64,000 bases of DNA, taken from the NCBI RefSeq assembly GCF_002866825.1, contig NZ_PKUS01000011.1, positions 62,001 to 126,000 on the forward strand, in the 5' to 3' direction. A program made the position numbers and the translations under genes. Below are positions 1-8,793 of the stretch, in pieces (position 1 is the first letter of the stretch; every line of letters begins with the position of its first letter). The notes under the pieces were generated by a model. That model saw only the letters and a list, made by a program, of their open reading frames with translations, did not search any database and had not been told where the DNA came from. This DNA comes from Pseudohalioglobus lutimaris. GTDB taxonomy: Bacteria > Pseudomonadota > Gammaproteobacteria > Pseudomonadales > Halieaceae.

Positions 1-1521
1 ACCGGCCTGATCGCCTTTGATTCCGGTAATAACATGGGGATGGGTAAGGCCGCGCTGTCGAAGATCCGAGAGGTCACGGATAAAAAAGTTCAAAATATCA
101 TCTATTCCCATCATCACTATACGAACGGTTCGAGAGCCTACCAGGACGATGCCGGGGAACAGCTGAATGTCTATGCCCACCCAAATGTCGAGAATTTAAT
201 CAAGTCGACCTCCCTGACTCTTGGGCCGATGCAGATACGCCGTGCAGGCATTCAATTGGGCTACTACTTGCCAGAGGAAGGACCTGATGCGTATTTTGGT
301 CCAGCTGAGCCTACGTTTGATGATCCTGCTCTGAGCGAAAGCGGGCATCTTACGGTTACTCATCCTGTAAAGAACGGCCAGACCGTCGTTATTGATGGTG
401 TAAAAGCAGTTTTCTATCACATTATTGCTGATTCGCGGGACAGTCTCGTGGTGCATTTTCCCGATCTTGACCTGATTCTGCATAATGCAGCAATTACAAA
501 CACTGCCTTTCCTCTCTATACCTTGCGAGGAGACTACTACCGCCGTCCCAAGGAGTTAATTGCCGGTATTGATATTATTCGCCAGATCAAGCCTACCTAT
601 TTGCATGGCGCTCATGGAAAGCCCATTAGATCGAAGCAGGAAGCTTATGAAATAGCGACAGCACACAGGGACCTTTATTCTTTTATCTATAACCAGTCGG
701 TACGCGCTATAAATTTGGGTATGACACCGGATGAGATGGTAAATACGATCCGTATCCCCGAGCATCTTGATCAGCATCCGTGGCTTTTCCCTGCCTATAT
801 TGACAACGAATACAGCCTGCGGGGTCAGTACCGTGGCATGGTGGGTTGGTACGATGAGGATACTGCTGAACTACACCCACCGCTTCCTGGTGAACTGGCG
901 TCTGTGCTAATTGAAGGTTTCGGTGGTATAGACAATATGATTGCTGCGGCTCAGCGAGCTTTCGATCAAAGGAAGTACAACCTATCGGCAAAGCTTCTTT
1001 CTTTTGCATTGGATGGAGACGAAGATAACAAAGACGCACGCATGTTAAAGGCAAAGGCGCTGCGGGCTATGGCACATGCCACTCGAACTGGCATTCAGAC
1101 ACGCAATTTCATGCTGACACATGCCAGACACCTGGAAGGCAAGCAGGACTGGACCAAGCAGGCAGAGCATTCAATCATGCCACCTCCTACATTCGCCAGT
1201 TTAGAGGGCCTGCCGGTCGGATCCCTGGTCGAGATACTAGAAACCCAGATTGATCCGGCCAGGAGCAGTGAGATCAACAAGGTTATTCGGTTTGCCTATA
1301 GTGATGTGGGAGAAGAGTGGGCCATTCATGTGCGGCGTGGTGTCGCCGAGGTGTCAACGACTCTACCAGAGTCCGTCGATGCTTCCCTGAGTATCACTCG
1401 CGGCGGATGGATCAGGATTGCGCTCAAGCAGACATCACTAGAGCAAGAAATAAAAGGTGGTAGTGCTGTGATCGGCGGTGACCCGGCATCTCTGGCTTCT
1501 GTGCTGAGTGTATTTCAGTAG
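1..1521 (+). CDS. Alkyl sulfatase-like MBL-fold protein (5' partial), altered metal site
   Basis: The frame is open from base 1, so the N-terminus lies outside the window; the ATG at 34 is internal. What remains is the metallo-beta-lactamase core, a dimerisation segment and an SCP2-like C-terminal domain (about the last 110 residues), the order known for SdsA1/YjcS secondary or linear alkyl sulfatases. Family landmarks are visible: a beta strand leading to the HxHxDH position, LYTLRG, the helical RDLY segment, and GWYD followed by LHP. The metal motif is changed: bases 109-126 read HHHYTN where the family has HxHxDH, and the later SHHWPTWG-type histidine segment reads GAHGKP. Known family members hydrolyse alkyl sulfate esters with two zinc ions. 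With these ligands absent, sulfatase activity is doubtful. It heads a plus-strand catabolic gene run. Confidence 0.8.
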   Translation, partial: TGLIAFDSGNNMGMGKAALSKIREVTDKKVQNIIYSHHHYTNGSRAYQDDAGEQLNVYAHPNVENLIKSTSLTLGPMQIRRAGIQLGYYLPEEGPDAYFGPAEPTFDDPALSESGHLTVTHPVKNGQTVVIDGVKAVFYHIIADSRDSLVVHFPDLDLILHNAAITNTAFPLYTLRGDYYRRPKELIAGIDIIRQIKPTYLHGAHGKPIRSKQEAYEIATAHRDLYSFIYNQSVRAINLGMTPDEMVNTIRIPEHLDQHPWLFPAYIDNEYSLRGQYRGMVGWYDEDTAELHPPLPGELASVLIEGFGGIDNMIAAAQRAFDQRKYNLSAKLLSFALDGDEDNKDARMLKAKALRAMAHATRTGIQTRNFMLTHARHLEGKQDWTKQAEHSIMPPPTFASLEGLPVGSLVEILETQIDPARSSEINKVIRFAYSDVGEEWAIHVRRGVAEVSTTLPESVDASLSITRGGWIRIALKQTSLEQEIKGGSAVIGGDPASLASVLSVFQ

Positions 1522-1695
1522 GCAGTACATAAAATTTTTCCCATGTCGGCCATTTGCCGGAAATCAGCAGTATTCGACCGCATGCCATCTTCAGGCCTCT
1601 CAAGGCTGCCATTATGCTGTGTATCAAGAGACAACCAGCCAGTCTGCTCAAGCATGCAGCTGTTGACCGTGCAAACTATTTGGGAGGGTTACTGA

Positions 1696-2811
1696 ATGCA
1701 GCAATCAGATGTCGTCATCTATGGGTTAAGTGGGTATACGGGAAAATTGATTGCAGAGTCTTTGCACAACCGTGGTATTCCGTTCACCGGAGCAGGCCGC
1801 AATGCGCAAAAAATGGCTGCAGCACTTGAAATAGTCGCCGAACGTGCTGGTGTCGATAAAGTCGACGCTGCAATAGCCACTGTCAGCCATGATGACGAGG
1901 CGCTTACCGCTCTGTTTAGCGAGGCAAAGGTCGTTGTTAATGTGACTGGGCCCTTCATGCAAATGGGCGAGACGGTGGTTAGATCAGCGTTGGCCGCCAA
2001 TTGCCACTACCTGGACACCACCGGGGAGCAGGATTTCATGATCGCTATGCGCACCGACTACGGCGATGCCTACGCGGCAAAGGGTTTATTGCTGTCTCCG
2101 GCCTGTTCTTATATGTGGACTATGGGTGCGCTGGCAGCGGAGGTGGCTTTGGAGAACTCTGCCATCGACTCACTGGAACTTTCGTATATCAGTGCACAGG
2201 GCGCGCCTTCCATCGCATCCAGCCAATCGTTTATGCGTATGCTTGCTGCCCCTCACTACTATCTCGCCAACAATGAGCTGATGCCATGGGCGTTGGGTCG
2301 CACCTGGGACCTTACAATTCCTGGATATGCCAAGGTCTTCAAGGCTTCGTCCTGGGGTGGTGCGGCGGAGCCCATCTGGTACCAGAACGACGACAGGGTT
2401 CGCAATTGCACTGTATATCAGTGTGCGGAAGATAACGATCTGATGGAAATGATCATTGGCGGAGTTGCGCAGATTATCGAAGGGGCAGCTGGTGATGAGC
2501 AAGCGCGGGAGGAAATGGCTATCGCCACTGCGGGCACTATTGTGCAAGAGGAGCCTCCCAAGGAAGACCCGCTGCTACACCGCGGCACGATTCACTGTAA
2601 TGGTATGGGTTCAAAAGAAAAAAACTTCTGCACGCTGAATTTCCACTCGCCCTATGTTATTACCGGCGAATTCATCGCCCACGGCTGTGAGCATTTACTT
2701 GCAGGTGCTCCAATAGCGGCAGGTTTCGCCTCGGCGGCCAGTGCGTTCGGTCACAGGGAAATCTTGGAAATGCTGGAAAGACAGCACTTCGTCGACGTCA
2801 CCGAGGGATAA
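1696..2811 (+). CDS. Saccharopine dehydrogenase-like NAD(P)-binding oxidoreductase
   Basis: A 371-residue protein whose N-terminus (VVIYGLSGYTGKL) is a Rossmann nucleotide-binding loop of the saccharopine dehydrogenase / trans-acting enoyl reductase type. The following VVNVTGPFMQMGETVVRSAL and CHYLDTTGE segments are characteristic of that family. Members reduce or oxidise C=C or C-N bonds with NAD(P)H; in mycobacteria one acts as a trans-acting enoyl reductase in lipid synthesis, and environmental homologues often sit in lipid or terpenoid gene sets. The ATG at 1696 has a good GGGAGG site about 10 bases upstream. The next gene, a thiolase, starts 3 bases after its stop, so the two are probably co-transcribed. 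The substrate is unknown. Confidence 0.82.
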   Translation: MQQSDVVIYGLSGYTGKLIAESLHNRGIPFTGAGRNAQKMAAALEIVAERAGVDKVDAAIATVSHDDEALTALFSEAKVVVNVTGPFMQMGETVVRSALAANCHYLDTTGEQDFMIAMRTDYGDAYAAKGLLLSPACSYMWTMGALAAEVALENSAIDSLELSYISAQGAPSIASSQSFMRMLAAPHYYLANNELMPWALGRTWDLTIPGYAKVFKASSWGGAAEPIWYQNDDRVRNCTVYQCAEDNDLMEMIIGGVAQIIEGAAGDEQAREEMAIATAGTIVQEEPPKEDPLLHRGTIHCNGMGSKEKNFCTLNFHSPYVITGEFIAHGCEHLLAGAPIAAGFASAASAFGHREILEMLERQHFVDVTEG

Positions 2812-2814
2812 ATC

Positions 2815-4062
2815 ATGCGCATGAATGCCTATATCGCGGGTATCGGGATGACCAGGTTTGGCAATCACCTGCAAAAGCCGTTGAAGCAACTCGCCGGAGA
2901 TGCCATCACACTGGCGCTGCAAGATGCTGGTCTGGACGCAGGCGATATGCAAGCGGCTTACATGGCTAATGCAGCCGGCGGTTTGATTGTAGGCCAGGGC
3001 ATGATTGGGGGGCAGGTGGCCTTGCGCGAGTTGGGCATAGGGCAGATACCCGTGCTGAATATTGAAAACGCCTGCGCATCGGCGTCTTCTGCCTTCAACC
3101 AGGCCTGTGCCATGGTCTCGGCAGGTTATTACGATGTCGCGCTGGTGTGCGGCTATGAAAAGCTTTTCCACAAGGATAAGCGGCGCACATTTGCCGCTTT
3201 TTCCGGCGCGGTCGATGTCGAATCCGAGCTGGGCTTACAGGGTCTGTTGCAAGGAATATGTGATGACCTGGGTGTAGAGGCTCCCAGCGCTGAGGGCGCG
3301 GACAAGCGTTCAGCATTTATGGATATCTATGCAGTAAGCGCCCGTTACCACATGCAAAAATATGGGACTACTGCGGCCCAGTTCGCTGCTGTCAGTGCCA
3401 AGAACAGTCTTCATGGTAGCCTTAACCCCAATGCCCAGTACCGTGATGTGCTGTCGGTGGAAGATGTACTGGCTGCCAGGGGTATTGTCGAGCCGTTGAC
3501 ACTGCCCATGTGTTCGCCTATCGGTGACGGGGCAGCCGCAGTGATAGTCGTCAGCGAACGCAAGGCGCGCCAGATGGGTTTGTCCAGCCCTGTGCGCGTG
3601 GTGAGCTCGGTGCTTGGCTCGGGGTGGGATCACGGGGTTAATGAACCCAACCTGGGAACACACTGCGCGCAAGCTGTATACGAAGAAGCCGGGGTAGATC
3701 CCCGGGATATCAGCTGTGTTGAACTCCACGATGCCTCTGCTCCCTCAGAAATACAGGCCTATGAATACCTGGGTCTGTGTGAGCCGGGGCAGGGCGGAGC
3801 ACACGTGTAAAGTGGCGCCAGCACCCTGGGTGGTGCGCAGCCGGTCAATACCTCGGGCGGGCTCTTGCGCAAGGGTCACCCGGTAGGCGCTACCGGCACC
3901 GCACAGATTTGTGAGCTGACACTGCAGTTGCAGGGCAGGGCGAGTGAACGACAGGTAGAAAATGCCCGCTTGGGACTGGCACACAATGCCGGTGGCAGTC
4001 TGAAGACGGATACGGCCGCCACGGTAGTGACATTGCTGCAACGGGACGAGTTCAGCGGATGA
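2815..4062 (+). pseudogene. SCP-x-type thiolase interrupted by an in-frame TAA
   Basis: A thiolase-superfamily acetyl-CoA acyltransferase of the SCP-x/lipid-transfer group. The nucleophile Cys87 lies in NACASASSAF, and a conserved ELHDA segment follows near residue 302. At 3808-3810 the frame meets TAA, giving a 331-residue product. The same frame then continues without a shift to 4062, through [18 protein letters not shown] and LAHNAGG. The family's GHP histidine (codon 355) and C-terminal active-site loop therefore lie beyond the stop. Read as one unit it is 416 codons, close to the usual family length. The interruption follows HV, where homologues tend to have E-S-G, so a single GAA-to-TAA change would explain it. 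A sequencing error, a recent null mutation or readthrough cannot be told apart here. The 331-residue fragment alone should lack thiolase activity. Confidence 0.85.
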
Positions 4063-4211
4063 CTGCCCCCCCGAAACATTTGCACAAGATCCGTCGTAAC
4101 GGTGACTTCATCAATCCTGTTTTGGTGATGAAAGTAATTGCGGAGCATCCTGCGGTGAACGACGGGTATGTCCAGGGCATACCCAGTGCCAATAAAGTGT
4201 ATTGCGCTTAG
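4059..4211 (+). CDS. Small 50-residue hypothetical protein overlapping the thiolase stop
   Basis: An ATG at 4059 overlaps the distal thiolase stop (ATGA), an arrangement typical of translational coupling, and opens a 50-codon frame ending with TAG at 4211, 12 bases before the next SDR. The product is basic near the N-terminus and has no signal peptide, transmembrane segment or motif I recognise. It may be a remnant of a longer gene, a real small protein, or chance. The in-frame TAA in the thiolase 250 bases upstream would weaken coupling. It also fills the only space between the thiolase and the SDR pair. Confidence 0.3.
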   Translation: MTAPPKHLHKIRRNGDFINPVLVMKVIAEHPAVNDGYVQGIPSANKVYCA

Positions 4212-4223
4212 GTCGCTATTTTT

Positions 4224-4994
4224 ATGCTGAATTGCAAAACCGTTTTCATCACAGGGGCCGGTTCCGGTATTGGGGCGGCCACAGCCAGGTATTTTTCTGA
4301 TCACGGCTGGTTTGTCGGTCTGTATGACCTCAATCTGGAATCGGTTAGAACACTTTCATCTGATCTGGGTGGCAATACTTGCTTTGCCCAGCTGGATGTT
4401 ACAGTGCCCGATTCTGTGGCGGCAGCGTTCACTCACTTTGCTGAGCTTACCGGTGGTCGACTGGATGTCATGGTCAATAACGCCGGGCTGTTTCAGGATA
4501 AGCCCTTTGTGGAAGCTGATCTCGAGTTTCTGCATTTGATGATGCGGGTGAATATGGAGGGCGTGGTGAACTGCGCTCAAGCCGCCTACCCATTGCTAAA
4601 AACTACCTCGGATTCCCATTTGGTCAATTTGGGCTCGGGCTCCTCTATATACGGGATCCCCAGCAACGCAGTCTATTCATCGAGTAAGAGCTTTGTTCAG
4701 GGTTTGACTGAAGCACTGCGTGTGGAGTGGGAAAAAGATGATATTACCGTCAATGTGGTGATGCCGCTTTATGTCGCCACCCCAATGACGGAAGGCGTTA
4801 AGCTAACCCATAGCAAGGGTTCGAAAATGTTGACAGCCGAAGATATAGCGGCAGCGGTCTACGAGGCTGGAACCACCAAAGGGATGTACTGGGTGATGCC
4901 GTTCAAGGCTCGCCTGTTGTTTACTTTGCTACGGAAAATGCCTTCCATCTGGCTTCATGGCTTCGCAAAAATCTATCTGTCGGGTAAGCGCTGA
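4224..4994 (+). CDS. Short-chain dehydrogenase/reductase (classical SDR)
   Basis: A 256-residue classical SDR, presumably an NAD(P)-dependent alcohol/ketone oxidoreductase. The glycine-rich cofactor motif TGAGSGIG is at residues 10-17, NNAG near residue 90, and the catalytic Ser/Tyr/Lys set appears in GSGSSIYGIPSNAVYSSSK. The acidic residue after the second strand (YDLN) suggests a preference for NAD(H). The C-terminal 60 residues are rich in hydrophobic and basic residues (FKARLLFTLLRKMPS), as in membrane-associated lipid SDRs. It is adjacent to a second SDR that begins at the next base after its stop, so the two are one transcriptional unit. It is clearly related to the SDR at 19523-20290. 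The substrate is unknown. Confidence 0.88.
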   Translation: MLNCKTVFITGAGSGIGAATARYFSDHGWFVGLYDLNLESVRTLSSDLGGNTCFAQLDVTVPDSVAAAFTHFAELTGGRLDVMVNNAGLFQDKPFVEADLEFLHLMMRVNMEGVVNCAQAAYPLLKTTSDSHLVNLGSGSSIYGIPSNAVYSSSKSFVQGLTEALRVEWEKDDITVNVVMPLYVATPMTEGVKLTHSKGSKMLTAEDIAAAVYEAGTTKGMYWVMPFKARLLFTLLRKMPSIWLHGFAKIYLSGKR

Positions 4995-5804
4995 ATGGCC
5001 TATTTCGCGGACAAAGTCGCTGTAGTAACGGGTGCTGGAAGCGGAATAGGGCGAGCCCTGGTTGTGCAACTGGCGGGCCAGGGTTGCCATCTGGCGATTT
5101 CAGATATCAATGAGGAGAACCTCGCTGAGACGGTGTCGCTGATACCGAAGATTGACCAGGTCACAGTGAAAGCCAACACCCTGGATGTTTCTGACCGCAA
5201 GCAATTTTCCGCGTACGTCATAGGGGTTATGGCCGAATTCGGCCGGGTTGATGTAGTGATCAATAACGCGGGGATTTCTGGCCGTGACGTGACTATGGAC
5301 GAATTCGATTATGCCGACTACGAGCGGGTTCTCAATGTGAATCTGTGGGGTGTTATCCACGGTAGTCATGAGTTCCTACCGCACTTGATAGCCAATCCAG
5401 GGTCTCACCTGGTGAATGTTTCAAGCATTTTTGGTTTGGTGGCACCTCCCATGGCAGGAGCATATTGCGCCAGTAAATTTGCTGTCCGTGGCTATACGGA
5501 AGCTTTGCGGACCGAGCTGCGCGATAGAAACGTACACGTCACCTGTGTGCACCCGGGAGTCGTTGCCACGAATATTGCCGCTGCTGCCGGCCTGGATGAA
5601 GAAACCATCAACACCTTTTCTACGAGAGGGCTGACGCCAGAAAGGGCAGCACGAAAAATTCTGAAGGGTGTCGAGAGGGGTAAGGCCAGAGTACTGGTAA
5701 CCAGCGGAGCCTATCTGCTGGATTGTTTACAGCGGCTAATGCCGGGAGGCTACCGCTCGTTAATGCTCCCCATCATTGGTATCAAGAGCAATAAGTTGAA
5801 ATAG
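4995..5804 (+). CDS. Short-chain dehydrogenase/reductase (classical SDR)
   Basis: A 269-residue classical SDR. VTGAGSGIGRAL binds the cofactor, ISDIN gives the acidic NAD(H)-favouring position, INNAGISG is the structural motif, and NVSSIFGLVAPPMAGAYCASK holds the catalytic Ser, Tyr and Lys. The ATG follows the TGA of the upstream SDR with no gap. The C-terminal extension (LLDCLQRLMPGGYRSLMLPIIGIKS) is hydrophobic, like the partner SDR. In catabolic settings such pairs oxidise hydroxyl groups of acyl-CoA or alicyclic intermediates; here that is inferred from the neighbouring acyl-CoA dehydrogenase and thiolase. Confidence 0.88.
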   Translation: MAYFADKVAVVTGAGSGIGRALVVQLAGQGCHLAISDINEENLAETVSLIPKIDQVTVKANTLDVSDRKQFSAYVIGVMAEFGRVDVVINNAGISGRDVTMDEFDYADYERVLNVNLWGVIHGSHEFLPHLIANPGSHLVNVSSIFGLVAPPMAGAYCASKFAVRGYTEALRTELRDRNVHVTCVHPGVVATNIAAAAGLDEETINTFSTRGLTPERAARKILKGVERGKARVLVTSGAYLLDCLQRLMPGGYRSLMLPIIGIKSNKLK

Positions 5805-5835
5805 CAAAAAACTGTCCCATGGAGGAATACTGGTC

Positions 5836-7083
5836 ATGAGTCTACCTAGTCAAGATTTGAATGATCGGCTCAGTTTTACCGGGCTGGATAGCCAACTCGA
5901 TGAGTTAACGCTTGAGTTTCAACAAAACCTGCACCGCCTCGCTGTTGAAGTATTGCGTCCGATAGGCACTGAACTGGACCGCATGACCCCGGAAGCAGTT
6001 ATTGCAGAGGGTTCGCCCTATTGGGATGTCTGGACCGAGTTTAAAAAACTGGGTGCGAGTTTTTCGCTGTTGTATTCTCTCGAATCCCTGCAGGCCGCCC
6101 GCCTTATGAGCGTGATGCTCGAAGAGCTGACCTGGGGCGATGCCGGTCTGGCTATCTCACTGTCAGTTTCAGGAACACCCTGGCTGCTCGCCCATCATTT
6201 TGACAACCAGTTCCTGCTGAACAATATCCCAGAGGATTCCATCGGTTGTTGGGGCATTACCGAGCCTGACCATGGTAGCGATATGGTTGATTTCAACGGA
6301 GTTGCCATGAGCCCCGGCAGCAGCCAGTCACGACCCAACTGCATCGCCACAATCAAGGGCAATGAAGTGGTGATTAACGGTCAGAAATCCGCCTGGGTAT
6401 CCAACGGCACTGTCGCCCAGTACAGTGCACTTTTCTGCAGCTGTGATCGTGGCAACGGCCTGGAAAAGGTCGCGTTGGTTGTCCCGCTGGATGCCAAAGG
6501 TGTTACTCGCGGTAAGCCGCTGGAAAAAATGGGGCAACGCGCTCTGCCGCAAGGCGAGATCTATTTCGACAATGTCAGCATTTCCACGGATTGGCTGATT
6601 GCCCCGGTGGAGCAGTACCAACAGGTAGCCAGAGCGCAATTGACCGAAGCCAATGGCGGTATGGGCATGATGTTTGCCGGCTTGGCGCGGGCCGCATTTG
6701 AAGAGGCACTAAACTATACCCATGAGCGCAAGCAGGGTGGTGTGCCCATTATTGGGCATCCGGGCGTACGTTCCAGGTTACTGCATATGTTTCGCAAGGT
6801 AGAAGCGGCTCGCGCCCTGGCGCGGCGCAATGCTGAATACAATATGACCGCACCGCAGCCGGAACTGCTCGGTTCGATCTCCAGTAAAATTACCAGTACC
6901 CAAGCGGCGTTTGAAGTAGCCAGCGATGCGTTACAGTTGTTTGGCGGGAATGGTATGACTCTCGAGTACCCGATTGAAAAAATGCTGCGCGATGCGCGTT
7001 CCTCGATGATAGAAGATGGTTGCAATGACGTTCTAGCGATCAAGGGGGGTAGTGAATTGGCCCAGGGTAAACTGCATAGCTAG
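5836..7083 (+). CDS. Acyl-CoA dehydrogenase-family flavoprotein
   Basis: A 415-residue acyl-CoA dehydrogenase that should use FAD to introduce a double bond into an acyl-CoA and pass electrons to ETF. Visible landmarks are CWGITEPDHGSDM (substrate/FAD loop), AWVSNG, LFGGNGMTLEYPIEKMLRDAR and, near the end, IEDGCNDV. Where medium-chain enzymes carry the catalytic Glu in YEGT, this protein has Glu393-Asp394-Gly395, so the base is shifted or replaced by Asp. A GGAGGA ribosome-binding site lies about 10 bases before the ATG. The gene follows the SDR pair by 31 bases and is probably in the same operon. The changed catalytic segment may point to an unusual (branched or alicyclic) substrate. Confidence 0.88.
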   Translation: MSLPSQDLNDRLSFTGLDSQLDELTLEFQQNLHRLAVEVLRPIGTELDRMTPEAVIAEGSPYWDVWTEFKKLGASFSLLYSLESLQAARLMSVMLEELTWGDAGLAISLSVSGTPWLLAHHFDNQFLLNNIPEDSIGCWGITEPDHGSDMVDFNGVAMSPGSSQSRPNCIATIKGNEVVINGQKSAWVSNGTVAQYSALFCSCDRGNGLEKVALVVPLDAKGVTRGKPLEKMGQRALPQGEIYFDNVSISTDWLIAPVEQYQQVARAQLTEANGGMGMMFAGLARAAFEEALNYTHERKQGGVPIIGHPGVRSRLLHMFRKVEAARALARRNAEYNMTAPQPELLGSISSKITSTQAAFEVASDALQLFGGNGMTLEYPIEKMLRDARSSMIEDGCNDVLAIKGGSELAQGKLHS

Positions 7084-7195
7084 TGTCGCTGCCGAAGACG
7101 TTAAAATGGTTCACTCTTACCATGAGTGCGAAGGGTAATGCCATGATAACGTCCATTTTTCAGAGTCGGGTAAATAGTTGGAGAAATGTATTTCT

Positions 7196-8440
7196 ATGGA
7201 CAGAATGGTTATTGATAACGAGGCATTCCTCTCAAGCTTGAAGAGTCAAAAACGGTTACGTTTGCTCTTCAGTGTATTGCTGGGCGCATCCTGCTCCACG
7301 GCCTTTGCCGAGAATTGGGAGCCTATGACAGGTGCGGATACTCTCCATCAATTTATTGCTGGCGCCACTGCAGAAATCAGTTTGACACCAGGGGTGACCG
7401 CCGTCGGAAAATACAATGTCGATGGTACAGCACAAATCAAGGCATGGAATGAAACCTTCCTCCGTCGTTGGGCGGTCAAAGGTGAGGATCTCGTCTGCTA
7501 TTCTTCAGATGAAGAAACCAACTGTTTTCGTTTTGAAAAGAATCTGGACGACCCGGGCGCGTATCGTTCACAGAATGTAAAGACCAATGAATGGGTAGTC
7601 TTTCGAAGAGTTGAAGGTGAGGAGGGCTCCTTCAGTGGCAAGGGCCCGGGGGAAGATGATGTGGGTGGGCTGGGTACGCCATCCGCTGCCGAAATCGCAG
7701 CCGAGCTATCTGACCCCAATACCAGCCTTGGCAGTATGAACTTTCAGTTCGACTATATTGCCTACAAGGGCGATATACCTGGCGCGGGGGGCGCCGAGGC
7801 GCAGCGGGTGCTGTTTCAACCTTCGCTACCCTATAAGCTCAGTGAGACCAGCAACCTGTTCCTGCGTCCAGCCGTTCCCGTAATATTCAAACAGGATGTA
7901 CCTGGGCGAACCGGTGGCTTTAACTCGGAAGGGGTTGACCTGGGAGACATCTCCTTTGATGCATCGTTGGCCAAAACGCTGCCCGGGGGCTTTGTGATGC
8001 TGGCTGGGCTTGCGGGTACGCTACCTACGGCTACCAATAGCAAACTGGGTCTTGATCAGTGGCTCCTCGGGCCTGAAGCTGCCCTGGCGACAGTGCGTCC
8101 CTGGGGAGTGGCGGGTGTTCTGGTAAGCCACCAGTGGGACGTGGCCGGTGAAGATGATTACGACACGAGTGTTACAGGGGGCCAGTACTTCTATGCGATC
8201 AACATGGGCGACGGTTGGCAGATCAACGCGTCGCCGACTTTTTCGTATAATCATGAGGCCCCCAGTGATGACAAGTGGTCATTCCCATTGGCGATCGGCG
8301 TCTCCAGAACCGTTATTTTAGCGAGCCGCCCCTGGAAATTTGGCGTGCAGTACTGGCATTATCTGGAAACACCAGACACATTCGGTCCCGATTACCAGGT
8401 CCGTTTTTCACTGTCGCCGGTGGTCAAGCTGCCTTGGTGA
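7196..8440 (+). CDS. Predicted outer-membrane beta-barrel-like exported protein
   Basis: An exported protein of 414 residues from the ATG at 7196, chosen over an upstream in-frame TTG at 7178 because GGAG at 7180 is correctly spaced only for the ATG. A signal peptide (basic KSQKRLR, a hydrophobic core, cut near AFAEN) starts the mature chain. A segment of about 100 residues with a Cys pair (LVCYSSDEETNC) is followed by alternating hydrophobic strands resembling beta-barrel proteins, including MNFQFDYIAYKG, LFLRPAVPVIF, WKFGVQYWHYLE and a final FSLSPVVKLPW. It resembles transporter-like outer-membrane proteins found in aromatic-catabolism clusters, but I cannot name the family. Its place at the end of a catabolic run suggests a role in uptake or envelope passage of the substrate. 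Confidence 0.6.
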   Translation: MDRMVIDNEAFLSSLKSQKRLRLLFSVLLGASCSTAFAENWEPMTGADTLHQFIAGATAEISLTPGVTAVGKYNVDGTAQIKAWNETFLRRWAVKGEDLVCYSSDEETNCFRFEKNLDDPGAYRSQNVKTNEWVVFRRVEGEEGSFSGKGPGEDDVGGLGTPSAAEIAAELSDPNTSLGSMNFQFDYIAYKGDIPGAGGAEAQRVLFQPSLPYKLSETSNLFLRPAVPVIFKQDVPGRTGGFNSEGVDLGDISFDASLAKTLPGGFVMLAGLAGTLPTATNSKLGLDQWLLGPEAALATVRPWGVAGVLVSHQWDVAGEDDYDTSVTGGQYFYAINMGDGWQINASPTFSYNHEAPSDDKWSFPLAIGVSRTVILASRPWKFGVQYWHYLETPDTFGPDYQVRFSLSPVVKLPW

Positions 8441-8518
8441 CACCTTCAGTCGGCAAAGAATATGGGACCAATCTGGCCGTTTTCTAAGAGCGACTTTTCT
8501 GCCAGTTGCTACTCCAGT

Positions 8519-8701
8519 TTAGCCCGCCAACCGAAGGTTGTGTATTTTCCTCTGAGTCATGGTTCTGGCTTTCACCTGGACTCGCTGATCCAGAATGTCG
8601 TTTCGTCTTCCCTTGTATACATCGGCCGGTGCCAGGTTATCCAGGGATTCGTGGTAGCGCTCGATCTTCCCCTGCGTCATCGGGGGATACCTCCATTCCA
8701 G
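8519..8701 (-). pseudogene. Transposase (IS3-type integrase core) C-terminal remnant with internal deletion
   Basis: Read on the minus strand from about 8701 to the TAA at 8519-8521, one continuous frame gives [14 protein letters not shown] followed directly by [16 protein letters not shown] and a basic tail. In intact DDE integrase-core transposases [12 protein letters not shown] and [15 protein letters not shown] are two separate blocks roughly 45 residues apart. Here they are fused at the shared RYH, as expected for a deletion between short repeats. A TAG stop lies just upstream at 8705-8707, and no N-terminal domain or inverted repeats are evident in the 353 bases between the barrel-like protein and trpS. 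It is a dead fragment. It marks a former insertion at the border of the catabolic run. Confidence 0.82.
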
Positions 8702-8793
8702 CTGCTACCAGCATATTCTATGCAACCTGCAGGATAGCCAGCCTCAGCCAAGCTAGGTATCATTGGCGGCTTTTTGCGGACACACGGATTGTC

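Noticed and set aside
3808-3810. Frameshift as the cause of the broken thiolase
   Set aside because: The frame is identical before and after the stop; only the single TAA codon interrupts it.
8506-8793. N-terminal extension of tryptophanyl-tRNA synthetase to 431 residues
   Set aside because: The extra frame is antisense to a recognisable transposase fragment and has no synthetase features; the ATG at 8794 gives the normal 335 residues.
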